From: Bacillota bacterium
Lineage (GTDB): Bacteria; Bacillota; Clostridia; Lachnospirales; Lachnospiraceae
Assembly (NCBI GenBank): GCA_023393095.1
Contig: JAEWMT010000002.1
Coordinates: forward strand, 1 to 64,000
Reading direction: 5' to 3'
DNA length: 64,000 nt
Part shown: piece by piece, positions 8,862 through 17,887 of the stretch
Numbering within the stretch: the first letter of the stretch is position 1
Layout of the letters: each line of letters begins with the position of its first letter
The notes under the pieces: generated by a model
Told to the model about the DNA's origin: nothing
Database searches by the model: none
The model's input: the letters and a program-made list of their open reading frames with translations, nothing else
Made by a program: the position numbers and the translations under genes

Positions 8862-9686
8862 TCATTCACTGCTGTATTGGTTATAAATTTTAAATTCAAT
8901 TCTTCTGTTCATTGCTCTCCCCTTTTCAGTATCATTACTGCTGATAGGATCATATTCTCCTCTACCCGAATACTTCAGCTTAGCCGAATTAATTCCACAC
9001 TCATTGATCAGATATTCCGCGGCATTTAATGCCCTTGCAGAGGATAGCCAATTATTATTTTTAAATTTAGAACTATCAGATGTCGGTACGTTATCGGTAT
9101 GACCTGTAATCTCGATATTATAACCTTTGAATTTTTTTAATATCTCACCTATATTAGCAAGTATGGGGAGTGATTCTTTTTTTATCTCTGCTTTACCGGA
9201 GTCATAAAGGATTGTTCCCTCCAAAGTCATCTGAACGTATTTATGATCAGGAGCAATGTCAAGTTTTAAATCATCGGATAAATGATACTGATCAGCCAAA
9301 TTTGAAACCTCATCATACATTTTTGATGTAGCAGCCGTCATTTTTTTATCAATCTCCGCAAGTGCCTTATTAATATCAACTTCCCCGTTTGTATTTGTAT
9401 CTTTGGATCCATCTTCCAAATCGGAATAATACTTGTCTAATCCATCTATCTGTGACATTCCCGGGTTTATTACTTCATTCATCGCTGTTTTATCTTTTGA
9501 TATTCCAATTGAATTTGCCATTGATTTGGACAGCTTTTCAAATTTATCAACATTAATATCTGAAAACGCGAATAACATGACAAAGAAACACAACAGCAAA
9601 TTCATAAGATCCGCAAAGGTATTCAGCCATGATGCCTGTCCACCTGTCTGTGAGCTCCGTCTCCTTCTACTCAACGTTTTCACCAC
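8862..9686 (-). CDS. motB: Flagellar stator protein MotB
   Basis: MotB anchors the stator to peptidoglycan and, with MotA, forms the ion channel. The 274-residue protein has a basic N-terminus (RRRRSSQTGG), one membrane helix starting with WLNTFADLMNLLLCFFVML, where D27 is the conserved channel aspartate, and a plug/linker region. A C-terminal OmpA-like domain contains the EITGHTDNVPTS signature. The start chosen is GTG, overlapping the motA end by 20 bases; a second GTG and a TTG follow, so the exact start is uncertain. Confidence 0.96.
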   Translation of the reverse strand: MVKTLSRRRRSSQTGGQASWLNTFADLMNLLLCFFVMLFAFSDINVDKFEKLSKSMANSIGISKDKTAMNEVINPGMSQIDGLDKYYSDLEDGSKDTNTNGEVDINKALAEIDKKMTAATSKMYDEVSNLADQYHLSDDLKLDIAPDHKYVQMTLEGTILYDSGKAEIKKESLPILANIGEILKKFKGYNIEITGHTDNVPTSDSSKFKNNNWLSSARALNAAEYLINECGINSAKLKYSGRGEYDPISSNDTEKGRAMNRRIEFKIYNQYSSE

Positions 9687-10467
9687 CTTCTGACCTTAAT
9701 GACAATCTTTTCGTTGGTGATAAGAAGGATTTCAATTTTTCTTCAATAACCCTTGGGTTTTCACCTGCCTGTAGGGATAAAAGTCCTTCGATCATGACTT
9801 CCTTTACCATAATCTCCCTGGCATTGTTTGCTTTTAGCTTTGTCACAATCGGGATGCAGATCCAGTTGGCAAGTATAGATCCATAAAAAGTTGTAACTAA
9901 TGCTACTGCCATATTGGGTCCTATTGTGGTAACATCACTCATTTGTTTCAACATATTGATTAAACCAATCAGGGTACCAATCATACCCCAAGCAGGACCC
10001 ATGGCCGCCAAGGACTCCCAAAATCCTATGGTATTCATATGCCTGGTCTCTATACAATCAACCTCAGTATCCAGTATATTTCGAACCAATTCGGGATCCG
10101 TACCATCCACAATTAGTAATACACCCTTTTTCATAAACTCATCATCTATTTCGTTTGCAATTTCTTCTAAAGCCAGAAGGCCTCTTTTCCTTGCTATATT
10201 AGACAGCTGAATAATATTCCTGATCGTTTGTTCTTCATTAGAGGGTACTGTTTTAAATACAAGTGAAAAGCTTTTTATATTCTCTATAAAACCCCTAGGG
10301 CTTGAAGACATGATCAATACGCAGCATAAGGATCCTCCAAAAGTAATCATGATAGAGGAAAGATCATAGAAGTTAAAAAGTACCTCAGGTCCAGATTGAC
10401 CTGACAAAATTCCTGCCACTACGATTACTGCACATAAGATTAATCCAATTATGGACGCGAAATCCAA
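9667..10467 (-). CDS. motA: Flagellar stator protein MotA
   Basis: MotA forms the ring around MotB and pushes on FliG. The protein has four hydrophobic segments. A large cytoplasmic loop lies between the second and third, and the LAAMGPAWGMIGTLIGLINML region is conserved in MotA/PomA. I favour the TTG that gives MDFASIIGLILCAV (266 residues), because the in-frame ATG at 10473 is immediately adjacent to the GGTGG ribosome site while this TTG has a six-base spacer. It overlaps motB by 20 bases. Confidence 0.95.
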   Translation of the reverse strand: MDFASIIGLILCAVIVVAGILSGQSGPEVLFNFYDLSSIMITFGGSLCCVLIMSSSPRGFIENIKSFSLVFKTVPSNEEQTIRNIIQLSNIARKRGLLALEEIANEIDDEFMKKGVLLIVDGTDPELVRNILDTEVDCIETRHMNTIGFWESLAAMGPAWGMIGTLIGLINMLKQMSDVTTIGPNMAVALVTTFYGSILANWICIPIVTKLKANNAREIMVKEVMIEGLLSLQAGENPRVIEEKLKSFLSPTKRLSLRSEGGENVE

Positions 10468-10512
10468 AATCATCCACCTACAATCAACATATGAATTTTA
10501 AACATTCGAGCT

Positions 10513-10704
10513 TTACAATTCTCGACCAAATATTTCTTTTTTGTATAATATTACAAGATTTTTTACCTCTTGTCTACTTTCTTTTACCACTATTTTAGAC
10601 CCAGATGTAAGGGTAATGATGGTATCTGGTGTCTCCTCAACTTTCTCAATTAACTCGGCATTAATGATAAGTTTCTTATCATTCAGTCTGGTAACTTCAA
10701 TCAT
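10513..10704 (-). CDS. flbD: Flagellar operon protein FlbD
   Basis: This is a 63-residue swarming-motility/FlbD family protein. The family is found in fla operons between flgE and motA but has no settled biochemical role. The start MIEVTRLNDKKLIINAELIE and the segment ETPDTIITLTSGSKIVVKES are characteristic. A GGAGG ribosome site precedes the ATG. The 36 bp immediately upstream is one of four copies of a dispersed leader element (10715-10750). Confidence 0.93.
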   Translation of the reverse strand: MIEVTRLNDKKLIINAELIEKVEETPDTIITLTSGSKIVVKESRQEVKNLVILYKKEIFGREL

Positions 10705-10714
10705 ATCAAAACCT

Positions 10715-10750
10715 CCAATCTACCGAAACACCGCGAATTTGAGCGGCAGA
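10715..10750 (-). repeat. Dispersed pre-RBS leader element, copy 1 (before flbD)
   Basis: In the direction of flbD this reads TCTGCCGCTCAAATT, then CGCGGTGTTTCGG, then ending GATTGG, immediately followed by the GGAGG ribosome site of flbD. It matches the copy before ymxH at about 30 of 36 positions. Other copies precede ftsI and murD. Confidence 0.85.
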
Positions 10751-10765
10751 AATAATTATATTGAA

Positions 10766-10791
10766 ATGGGTGGCAGTTTACTGCCACCCAT
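10766..10791 (-). other. Strong hairpin between flgE and flbD
   Basis: A perfect 11-bp inverted repeat (ATGGGTGGCAG, loop TAAA, then its complement) lies 43 bp after the flgE stop. It is followed by AT-rich sequence but no clear T-run, so it is more likely an RNA-stabilising or processing hairpin, or a weak terminator, than a full terminator. It sits where the highly expressed hook gene gives way to the stator genes. Confidence 0.7.
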
Positions 10792-10834
10792 CATTACTGA
10801 TATATGGCATTCTTATTCATACATCAGCCCATTG

Positions 10835-12301
10835 TTATCGTTTCAGATTAATTAATTCTTCTAACAAGGTATCAGATGTCGTTATTATTCTTGAGTTAGC
10901 CTGGAAGCCCCTTTGCGTAGTTATCATATCCGTAAATTGCTGAGATAAGTCTACATTAGACATTTCTAATACACCTGTCTTTATGCCTCCGCCTCCCTGA
11001 GTAGGATCCTGACCAATTCCGTCAAATTCGCCGGAGTTCTGAGTCGCTGCGAACATACTGTTGCCGACAGCCTCTAGGCCTGCCGGGTTAGCAAAGTTTG
11101 CAACTGCAATCTGACCTAACAGTTTGCTATCACCATTCGTATATGATCCGAAGATTTTACCGGATTTGTCAATACTAATTCCCTTCATATTACCTACTGG
11201 CTTACCAGCTCCAAGCCCCGTAAGACTTCCCTTAGCAGATTCTAAGGAACAACTTCCGCTAGTGGCAAACATTGTAATTGACGAAAAATCCACATCAACA
11301 TCAGAAAATGGACTTGCTAAATCGGAAGCATCTGCTTTTAGGGAAAGTGCAACACTTTTACTTGTTGCAGTATTATCCTCACCTATACCAAGAAAAGTAC
11401 CGTTAGAAGGACTGAAGGTTAAAACTGTTGGTTCATTAGAAAGTTTAACTTTACCATCTGTTGTATCTATACTTTCAACCGAATAACTTATCCCTCCGAA
11501 ATTAAATTCTGTAATTGATGATTCCCCATATTCGATTGCACCCGTTGTTGGATCAGGCACACCCTTCTTAACAAAGATTGACTGCCCGGTTGAATCCGTA
11601 ATGTCTGTTACAACAACATTATATTGGTTGGTAGCATCCTCTGCCTGCGTAATTTTTAAATTCGCAGTGTACATGTTGCCCATTTTGTCATAAAAAGAAA
11701 AATTAGTGGGTACACCTTTTGGATTAGTACTGGCTAGCTGAGTATCCTTACTATCAATATTACCGGTTATGTTAACATTGGTTGTAGCCTCCGGTTCTGC
11801 ATATAAATTTTCCGGAGACATAATTGCTAAAGGAGATACGGTATCTGCTATTGTCTTGGTCGGATCATTCGGATCAACCTGCCAACCCATAACTTTAGCT
11901 CCGCTTGCGGTACAAAGGGTTCCGGCTGCATCGATATTAAATGAACCTGCTTTGGTAAAATAATTTGCTCCGCCGTTATTAACAATAAAGAAGCTATCCC
12001 CTTCAATCATAAGGTCAAGTGGATTATCTGTTCTTTCCGATGCTCCACTCGTTGTCATGGAAGCTGTAATGGATGCAACACCAGCTCCAAGACCAATCTG
12101 CATTGCATTACGACCGGAAGTTCCTGTTTGTGCATTAGGTCCGGAAGCACTTTGTGTTGTCTGATAAAGTACATCCGAAAAATTAACCGTACTTGATTTA
12201 AATCCAATTGTATTTACATTCGATATATTGTTACCTATTACGTCCATTTTTGTCTGGTGTACTTTTAAACCCGCTACGCCAGAATACATTGATCTCATCA
12301 T
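10835..12301 (-). CDS. flgE: Flagellar hook protein FlgE
   Basis: FlgE polymerises into the hook. The N-terminus MMRSMYSGVAGLKVHQTKMD with NNISNVNTIGFK is the conserved rod/hook N-terminal domain. The C-terminus VDLSQQFTDMITTQRGFQAN with SRIITTSDTLLEELINLKR is the matching C-terminal helix. The middle is a variable hook body. A GGAGGT site nine bases upstream fixes this ATG (488 residues); a longer upstream reading has no ribosome site. Confidence 0.96.
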   Translation of the reverse strand: MMRSMYSGVAGLKVHQTKMDVIGNNISNVNTIGFKSSTVNFSDVLYQTTQSASGPNAQTGTSGRNAMQIGLGAGVASITASMTTSGASERTDNPLDLMIEGDSFFIVNNGGANYFTKAGSFNIDAAGTLCTASGAKVMGWQVDPNDPTKTIADTVSPLAIMSPENLYAEPEATTNVNITGNIDSKDTQLASTNPKGVPTNFSFYDKMGNMYTANLKITQAEDATNQYNVVVTDITDSTGQSIFVKKGVPDPTTGAIEYGESSITEFNFGGISYSVESIDTTDGKVKLSNEPTVLTFSPSNGTFLGIGEDNTATSKSVALSLKADASDLASPFSDVDVDFSSITMFATSGSCSLESAKGSLTGLGAGKPVGNMKGISIDKSGKIFGSYTNGDSKLLGQIAVANFANPAGLEAVGNSMFAATQNSGEFDGIGQDPTQGGGGIKTGVLEMSNVDLSQQFTDMITTQRGFQANSRIITTSDTLLEELINLKR

Positions 12302-12386
12302 AACTTTATGACCTCCATCTTTCGCTTTCTCATCGTGTATCCAATCTGTCATTCATGGATACAAAAGCCTCCATTAGGTCCGGCTT

Positions 12387-12785
12387 TTAAACGATTACAG
12401 CCCCGTCAATGTTAGTAAATATCTTATCCTCACCGCTATTCACTGCGGTTACTACCGTATTATTTTTAATATTTACGATAAAGGCAAGATCGTCTAACAT
12501 TACCAGAGATTCATTAATTCCCTTTTCCCCAGCTTTTTTCGCACCAATTTCCAATCGCTCCAATTGTTCGTCTGTTAAGTCAATATTGCGGCTTGCAAGT
12601 CGTTCGTTCGCATGCTTGGAAAACTTCAACTCATTACTTTCGGCTGCCGCCTGTGTACTTTGCAGGACTTCACTAAAGGGAGTCGATGACAGCTGTTTTC
12701 CAAGAGCCAAAGAAGCATTTTTCGCTGCTTTCAACTGTTGCGTCATCTGTTCAATGGAAGGGAACTGATTTACAGGAATATTCAT
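12387..12785 (-). CDS. Flagellar operon protein (TIGR02530-type)
   Basis: This 132-residue soluble protein lies between flgD and flgE. The segment LKFSKHANERLASRNIDLTDEQ is the hallmark of the TIGR02530 flagellar operon family, found at this place in many Firmicutes fla operons. The rest is a small domain ending IVNIKNNTVVTAVN. The function is not established; the location suggests a role in hook assembly or secretion. A GGAGGG site precedes the ATG. Confidence 0.85.
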   Translation of the reverse strand: MNIPVNQFPSIEQMTQQLKAAKNASLALGKQLSSTPFSEVLQSTQAAAESNELKFSKHANERLASRNIDLTDEQLERLEIGAKKAGEKGINESLVMLDDLAFIVNIKNNTVVTAVNSGEDKIFTNIDGAVIV

Positions 12786-12846
12786 AAAAACCCTCCAATA
12801 TGCCGTTATTCGGCTATGTAACTAAGCGGTATCTACCTATGTAATA

Positions 12847-13686
12847 TTAACTGTTATTACCTTTATTGGTAGTATCATTTGCATTAGTAGTATTTGTGCC
12901 CGTAGTATTGTTTGTGCCAGCACTATTGTTTGTGCTCGTTGCATCATCAGTTACCGTTGAATTCATAACCTGAACTGTAACTTTATCACTAACTGTAGTG
13001 TACAGTGCATTATTAAATACTACCGTGACTTTATGGCTACCGTTTTTCAGACTTGAGAATGCTGATTGATTAATCGTTACTTTGTTATCGGATAATTTAA
13101 GCAGCTTTGAATCAACAACATTACCATCAATGGTTATCGCAACATTATCTGCAACAGTATCACCTGAACCGAGATTTATGGTAATATCTTGATCCTTCGG
13201 ATCTTTTCCATCATAATTGATTACCTTCTGATCGACTGTCGGTAATCCCTGCTCTAGCAGATAGCCACTATCAATAACTGTTGCTAAATCATCGATGGAA
13301 TAAAGTTTTCCGTTAACAGATAATTTTGCAACTTTGTTAGAGAGGCTGACATAATCAACTCTGCCAGTAATTGTTTCTTTATTACCTGTAGCATTCTCAG
13401 TTATAATATCTACCGTTTTTCCTACCAAACTAAATGCCTGCGATGTAGTTGAATCTTTACTGATATTTTGAAGCTGCTCCAACTGTGAAAATGTTGCCAA
13501 CTGAGCGACATACTCTGTATTAGAACTCGGGTTAAGCGGATCCTGATATTGCATTTGAGTCACAAGAAGCTTTAGGAATGCATCTTTATCCAATTTACTG
13601 TTACTGGTTTTTTCTTTCTCTGTGGATTTTGTCGTTGATGTATCCGCAACCTTGCCCTCTTTAACTGGCAATACTAAATCACTCAT
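12847..13686 (-). CDS. flgD: Flagellar hook capping protein FlgD
   Basis: FlgD caps the growing hook. The N-terminal region KLDKDAFLKLLVTQMQYQDP and EYVAQLATFSQLEQLQNI is diagnostic. A central Ig-like/Tudor-like region follows. The last ~30 residues are a Thr/Asn/Ser-only tail encoded by degenerate short repeats (about 12850-12945). At 279 residues it is longer than many FlgD proteins because of this tail. AAAGGAGG precedes the ATG. Confidence 0.95.
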   Translation of the reverse strand: MSDLVLPVKEGKVADTSTTKSTEKEKTSNSKLDKDAFLKLLVTQMQYQDPLNPSSNTEYVAQLATFSQLEQLQNISKDSTTSQAFSLVGKTVDIITENATGNKETITGRVDYVSLSNKVAKLSVNGKLYSIDDLATVIDSGYLLEQGLPTVDQKVINYDGKDPKDQDITINLGSGDTVADNVAITIDGNVVDSKLLKLSDNKVTINQSAFSSLKNGSHKVTVVFNNALYTTVSDKVTVQVMNSTVTDDATSTNNSAGTNNTTGTNTTNANDTTNKGNNS

Positions 13687-13719
13687 GGTTTTCCTCCTTT
13701 CGTATATTATGATATTCGT

Positions 13720-15210
13720 TTAAGCTGTGTAGTCAACTAAGCTTCCTCTGATTCCTGTGATATCTTCCGGACTGCCCTGATCTCCTTCGGTCTCCGTCAT
13801 ATTGATTGCATCATCCAGCGAAATCTTTTTTCCAGATTTGTTTTCGCTCATATCTGTTTGGTTTTTCGATTCATCGAAGTTATTTTGTTGAAATGCATTT
13901 GCTGATACAGTTACCTCGATTGCCTCAATCTTAACGCCCTGCCCATTTAAAGTCTCACGTAAGGTCTGAATCTGGCTTTCAATTGCTTCCTTACTAAGTT
14001 CATTCTGTACAATAAAACGGGCTGTGATAATACCTTCCTTTGAGTGAACGGAAAGATTAACCTTTCCCAGACTTTCAGGATTTAATTGTAGCTCCATGGA
14101 TGTATGATCGGAGGTTACGGATACTTTAATACGTTCAATTATCTGGTTTGCTATTTCCCTAAGATCTGTTACCCGAGCCGCATCACTATTCATTTCTGGT
14201 TGAATATTCTGTGACACTTTAACCACATTATCTACAAAATTTTGAAATCCATCCGGGTTATTAAGATTCTTACCCGTATCATTGTTAGATTTTGTCTGTG
14301 TTCCTGTTTCTACTTTTGCAGCTACCTCAGCAGGTGACAAAGCTTCATCTACTGTATTTGCTACCTGAGAAGCATTTACAGTCGTATCCTTTGTATCCAT
14401 ACTACTCTGTGAAGCAATCACTTCCATCTGCTTTGATGTGTCAGTCTGACTTTGTATCTGTTCGATAGATCCGGATATTTCTGAGCCTTCTGTCATCTTA
14501 GCTTTCAACTGATCTAATAATGCTTTCATCTGCTCCGGTGTTAAACCAAGTTTACTGTCTGTCTTAATTTCTTCTAGGTTCTGTAGCAGTTGCTTCATCG
14601 AATCCGCAAGTTTCTCATCCGTTAATGTACTCATAATATCCGTCTGACCACTATTTGCTAGGATTAACTGCTGTAAATTCTCAGGCTGAAGTAAATCAGC
14701 AAGAGTAAATCCCTGACTATCTAACATTTTATTCAATTCTTCACTGGATAAATTAAGCCTATCCATAACGATCTGCTGAATTTGTTCCAGAATTCCCTGA
14801 ATTAATGCAAGACTCTGCTGATCTGTGGAGAGAGTCCGATCCGACTGTTTTTTGATCTCTTTTTCGCCCTTTGTAATTCCGGTTGTGTCTTTTGAAGTAT
14901 CCTTTGATTTCTGATTAGATACTTTTGCGGCATTCGTCTTGGCAGATTGGTTATCATTCACCGAATTAGATTTTGTATCAGCAGAACTTGTGCTCTCACT
15001 TTTTAAATGATCCTGTTTCATTGCAGTTTTATCAGAGGTCTTCTTAACTACCTGTTTATCATGACCACAAGAAATATCCTTTGATGTTTTAAGACTGCTA
15101 TTCATCAGCTTACCAAAATCATTCTCTTTCTGATTACTTTTTGAAGTAACACTTCCTGCTGTACTTCCAAATAGATTAGCTGCCTGTGTCATTACATTTT
15201 GCGTCTTCAT
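13720..15210 (-). CDS. fliK: Flagellar hook-length control protein FliK
   Basis: FliK is a secreted molecular ruler that sets hook length and triggers the FlhB specificity switch. The 496-residue protein has a long Ser/Thr/Lys/Gln-rich disordered N-terminal half and a C-terminal Flg_hook domain (ERIKVSVTSDHTSMELQLNP, ESLGKVNLSVHSKEGIITARF). The ATG at 15210 has AAAGGAGG eight bases upstream; 22 further in-frame upstream codons lack a ribosome site. It lies between the MotE-like gene and flgD. Confidence 0.93.
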   Translation of the reverse strand: MKTQNVMTQAANLFGSTAGSVTSKSNQKENDFGKLMNSSLKTSKDISCGHDKQVVKKTSDKTAMKQDHLKSESTSSADTKSNSVNDNQSAKTNAAKVSNQKSKDTSKDTTGITKGEKEIKKQSDRTLSTDQQSLALIQGILEQIQQIVMDRLNLSSEELNKMLDSQGFTLADLLQPENLQQLILANSGQTDIMSTLTDEKLADSMKQLLQNLEEIKTDSKLGLTPEQMKALLDQLKAKMTEGSEISGSIEQIQSQTDTSKQMEVIASQSSMDTKDTTVNASQVANTVDEALSPAEVAAKVETGTQTKSNNDTGKNLNNPDGFQNFVDNVVKVSQNIQPEMNSDAARVTDLREIANQIIERIKVSVTSDHTSMELQLNPESLGKVNLSVHSKEGIITARFIVQNELSKEAIESQIQTLRETLNGQGVKIEAIEVTVSANAFQQNNFDESKNQTDMSENKSGKKISLDDAINMTETEGDQGSPEDITGIRGSLVDYTA

Positions 15211-15295
15211 CTGTTTATCCTCCTTTCTTTCAAGGTACTGATTCCGGTACCTCTTAATATTTATTAAAAAAAGCATACCCGCTTCTTTTAATCTT

Positions 15296-16072
15296 CTAAT
15301 TTGCCAGTTTTTCTTCGTCCATATCCAGCATCTTCTTAGTTATCTTTGCAGCAACTACCGGATCCATCTCGGCAATAATTGCAGCACTTTCTTTTGGTCT
15401 CATTGCCAAAAGTATTTTCGATACATTTTCAATATCAGCTGTCATGGTCTCAAAAACCGAAGCTGCCGCAGCAGGATCCATATTCCTGTATATATTCGCC
15501 TTTTCCTTAATAGTCTCAGAATACTGCAACTGCTCTATCACCTGCTGATATAGTTTAGCTGCATTGGTAGGATCAATGGCTTCATAATACTTTTTGTATT
15601 CATCTATACTGGGAGCTTTATCATTAAAGATTACATTCTTATCAAAATCAGCAACCTTTTTCTCAAATGCCTTCTGATTCTTCTCAAATGTCTTCAATCG
15701 GTCAATCTCAGCCTGTAAATCAGCTATTTTAGTATTACTGGTATCCTTAATCGCATTGTTATCAGCAATGATCTGTTCCAGTTCTTTGATTTTAGCTATC
15801 GCTGCTGTCAACGAGTCATACTGATTGCTCTCATCCTCAGCTATCTGTTCTTCCGAATCATCGGGAAGTATCATATTGATTAATGGAATATCCTTTAAAA
15901 TCGGCCGCAACACCCCTGAACCAAAGCCTCCAACATCCAGCTTAATTAATATACCAAATACAGCCAGCCAGATAATAATAATTAAAAGAATAATCAACGT
16001 GGTTAATATTTTATTGCCTTCTTTTTTTTCTTCTCTTTTCTCACTATCGCCGGCCTTATTCTTTTTCGCCAT
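15296..16072 (-). CDS. MotE-like flagellar protein with MgtE-N-type domain
   Basis: This 258-residue protein has a charged N-terminus, one membrane helix (about 24-45), a coiled coil (about 85-145) and a C-terminal MgtE_N-like helical domain (YRNMDPAAAASVFETM, LLAMRPKESAAIIAEM, DPVVAAKITKKML). Such genes sit in fla operons between fliJ and fliK and resemble MotE/FlbB-type stator or chaperone proteins. The role here is inferred. Its start overlaps the fliJ stop (TGATG). Confidence 0.85.
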   Translation of the reverse strand: MAKKNKAGDSEKREEKKEGNKILTTLIILLIIIIWLAVFGILIKLDVGGFGSGVLRPILKDIPLINMILPDDSEEQIAEDESNQYDSLTAAIAKIKELEQIIADNNAIKDTSNTKIADLQAEIDRLKTFEKNQKAFEKKVADFDKNVIFNDKAPSIDEYKKYYEAIDPTNAAKLYQQVIEQLQYSETIKEKANIYRNMDPAAAASVFETMTADIENVSKILLAMRPKESAAIIAEMDPVVAAKITKKMLDMDEEKLAN

Positions 16073-16533
16073 CAGATATCCTCCTCATGAAACGCCGGAT
16101 CACTATAATGAAAACTGTTTCGTTCATCGACTTCCTTGCTCTCCTCCGAGTTAAAATCCAGTATATATTCTTCGAAGGCTTTTTCTTTCAGTTTTTCCTG
16201 CGTTTTCCTGTCTACCATAGCATTCTGCAAACGAATCCTTGAAATTTCCAAACGATGCTCTGCATTCTTAACCACGGTCTTTTGCTGCTTTATTATCGTT
16301 TTCAAGACATCAATTGCCTGTTCACATTGCTTTATTTTAAATAAATCAAGTACATCAGACCTTAGATGCCTCAACTCATTCTCATAAGTCTCATTCTTAA
16401 TATTCAGGTGAGCCAATTTTTCTTCTTCCATTGATAAACGTATTCTGGCATTACCGTAAGCAATCTTTGCCTGATCCTCAAGTTTAAACTTAATTTGAAG
16501 CAAGCTTTCCATCTTATATCGAAATTTTTTCAT
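16072..16533 (-). CDS. fliJ: Flagellar export chaperone FliJ
   Basis: FliJ is the coiled-coil stalk of the FliI ATPase ring and links it to FlhA. The 153-residue protein is almost wholly charged and helical, starting MKKFRYKMESLLQIKFKLEDQ, the usual FliJ opening. It starts within the fliI stop codon and ends within the start of the MotE-like gene, so the three are tightly coupled. Confidence 0.92.
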   Translation of the reverse strand: MKKFRYKMESLLQIKFKLEDQAKIAYGNARIRLSMEEEKLAHLNIKNETYENELRHLRSDVLDLFKIKQCEQAIDVLKTIIKQQKTVVKNAEHRLEISRIRLQNAMVDRKTQEKLKEKAFEEYILDFNSEESKEVDERNSFHYSDPAFHEEDI

Positions 16534-17843
16534 TATTTCTCAAAAATCTCCATCAACATCGCAATCTCTTCTGAAAATCCAAGCTTTTCATTAACATCCT
16601 GCTGCAGGAAGGCGTTTACTTCCTTAATTTTTAAGATTGCATAATCTATATCAGCATTCGATCCATTCTTATATGCTCCAATATTAATTAAATCTTCCGC
16701 ATCACTATAAGTAGCAAGAACATTTTTCAATTTACCAGCAGCTGCCTTATGTTCGCCTGTTACAATGGAGCTCATGCATCTTGAAATACTCTGCAGTATA
16801 TCAATTGCAGGATAATGATTTTTATGTCCAAGCTTTCTTGATAAGACGATATGACCATCCAAAATGCTTCTTGCTGTATCTGTAATTGGTTCATTAAAAT
16901 CATCACCGTCTACTAGTACTGTGTAGAGACCTGTTATGGAACCGTGCTCGGAATTACCTGCACGCTCTAAAAGCTTCGGCATTTCTGCATATACACTAGG
17001 AGGATAACCTCTGGAAACCGGTGGTTCTCCGGATGCTAAACCAATTTCACGCTGTGCCATTGAAAAACGGGTAAGTGAATCCATCATCAACAAGACATCT
17101 TTTCCCTGATCCCTAAAATATTCTGCAATTGCCGTAGCGGTTTTGGCTGCTTTCTTTCGAATCAATGCAGGTTTATCAGAAGTCGCAACTACCAGTACCG
17201 AGCGCTTAACACCTTCCTCTCCTAGGTCACGTTCTATGAATTCACGAACCTCCCTGCCACGTTCACCAATTAACGCAATTACATTAATATCTGCTTTTGT
17301 GTTTCTGGCAAACATACCAAGCAAGGTGCTCTTACCAACTCCACTGCCTGCAAAGATGCCGATTCTTTGCCCTTTACCTATGGTCAGCATTGAATCAACC
17401 GCTTTAACACCAAGAGGCAATACCTCATCGATAATCTTTCTCTTGAGGGGATCCGGCGGTGGTGCTTCTGCAGGATAAAAAACATTACTGCCTATTTCGG
17501 ACTCATCCATAGGTTTGCCTAAGCCATCCAGTGTCTTACCAAGAAGCTCTTCTCCAACCGGTATCTTAAAGGTTGAATTTGAGTTTTCAACTCTGCATCC
17601 AACTCCTATACCCGTCATATCATCAAGCGGCATAAGCAATATCCTGTTTTCGCGAAATCCAATTACTTCTGCTATCTTCTTATCCTTTGGATCGTCTCCC
17701 ATTATGTAGCAGATATCGTTCAGGTTTGCACTCGGACCGGACGCTTCAATCGTAAGTCCTACCATTTTAATAACCTTACCGATTTCTTTTTCATAGGATT
17801 TCCCAAGCAACTGCTTATACTTCTCAAAATCGATTGAAATCAT
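16533..17843 (-). CDS. fliI: Flagellum-specific ATPase FliI
   Basis: FliI is the F1-beta-like ATPase that delivers substrates to the exporter. The 436-residue protein has Walker A AGSGVGKS at about 165-172, the DECCD-equivalent GERGREVREF, Walker B region VLLMMDSLTRFSMAQREIGL, and the family signature SGEPPVSRGYPPSVY. Length is normal. AAAGGA precedes the ATG. Confidence 0.97.
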   Translation of the reverse strand: MISIDFEKYKQLLGKSYEKEIGKVIKMVGLTIEASGPSANLNDICYIMGDDPKDKKIAEVIGFRENRILLMPLDDMTGIGVGCRVENSNSTFKIPVGEELLGKTLDGLGKPMDESEIGSNVFYPAEAPPPDPLKRKIIDEVLPLGVKAVDSMLTIGKGQRIGIFAGSGVGKSTLLGMFARNTKADINVIALIGERGREVREFIERDLGEEGVKRSVLVVATSDKPALIRKKAAKTATAIAEYFRDQGKDVLLMMDSLTRFSMAQREIGLASGEPPVSRGYPPSVYAEMPKLLERAGNSEHGSITGLYTVLVDGDDFNEPITDTARSILDGHIVLSRKLGHKNHYPAIDILQSISRCMSSIVTGEHKAAAGKLKNVLATYSDAEDLINIGAYKNGSNADIDYAILKIKEVNAFLQQDVNEKLGFSEEIAMLMEIFEK

Positions 17844-17887
17844 CGTGTTTTCCTTTTACTCCTATTCATCGGTAAATATAATTAATG

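Noticed and set aside
8638..8865. 75-codon minus-strand frame bridging motB and fliL
   Set aside because: It is rich in Lys, Phe, Tyr and Ile as expected of AT-rich gap sequence and overlaps the start of fliL in another frame; no family resemblance.
10755..10791. Terminator call for the flgE-flbD hairpin
   Set aside because: The stem is strong but lacks a T-run; flbD, motA and motB are expected to be cotranscribed.
12780..12846. Possible fifth copy of the pre-RBS leader element before the TIGR02530-type gene
   Set aside because: Only a short GGCATATTGGAGG-like stretch resembles it; the diagnostic CAAATT and GGTGTTTCGG core is missing.
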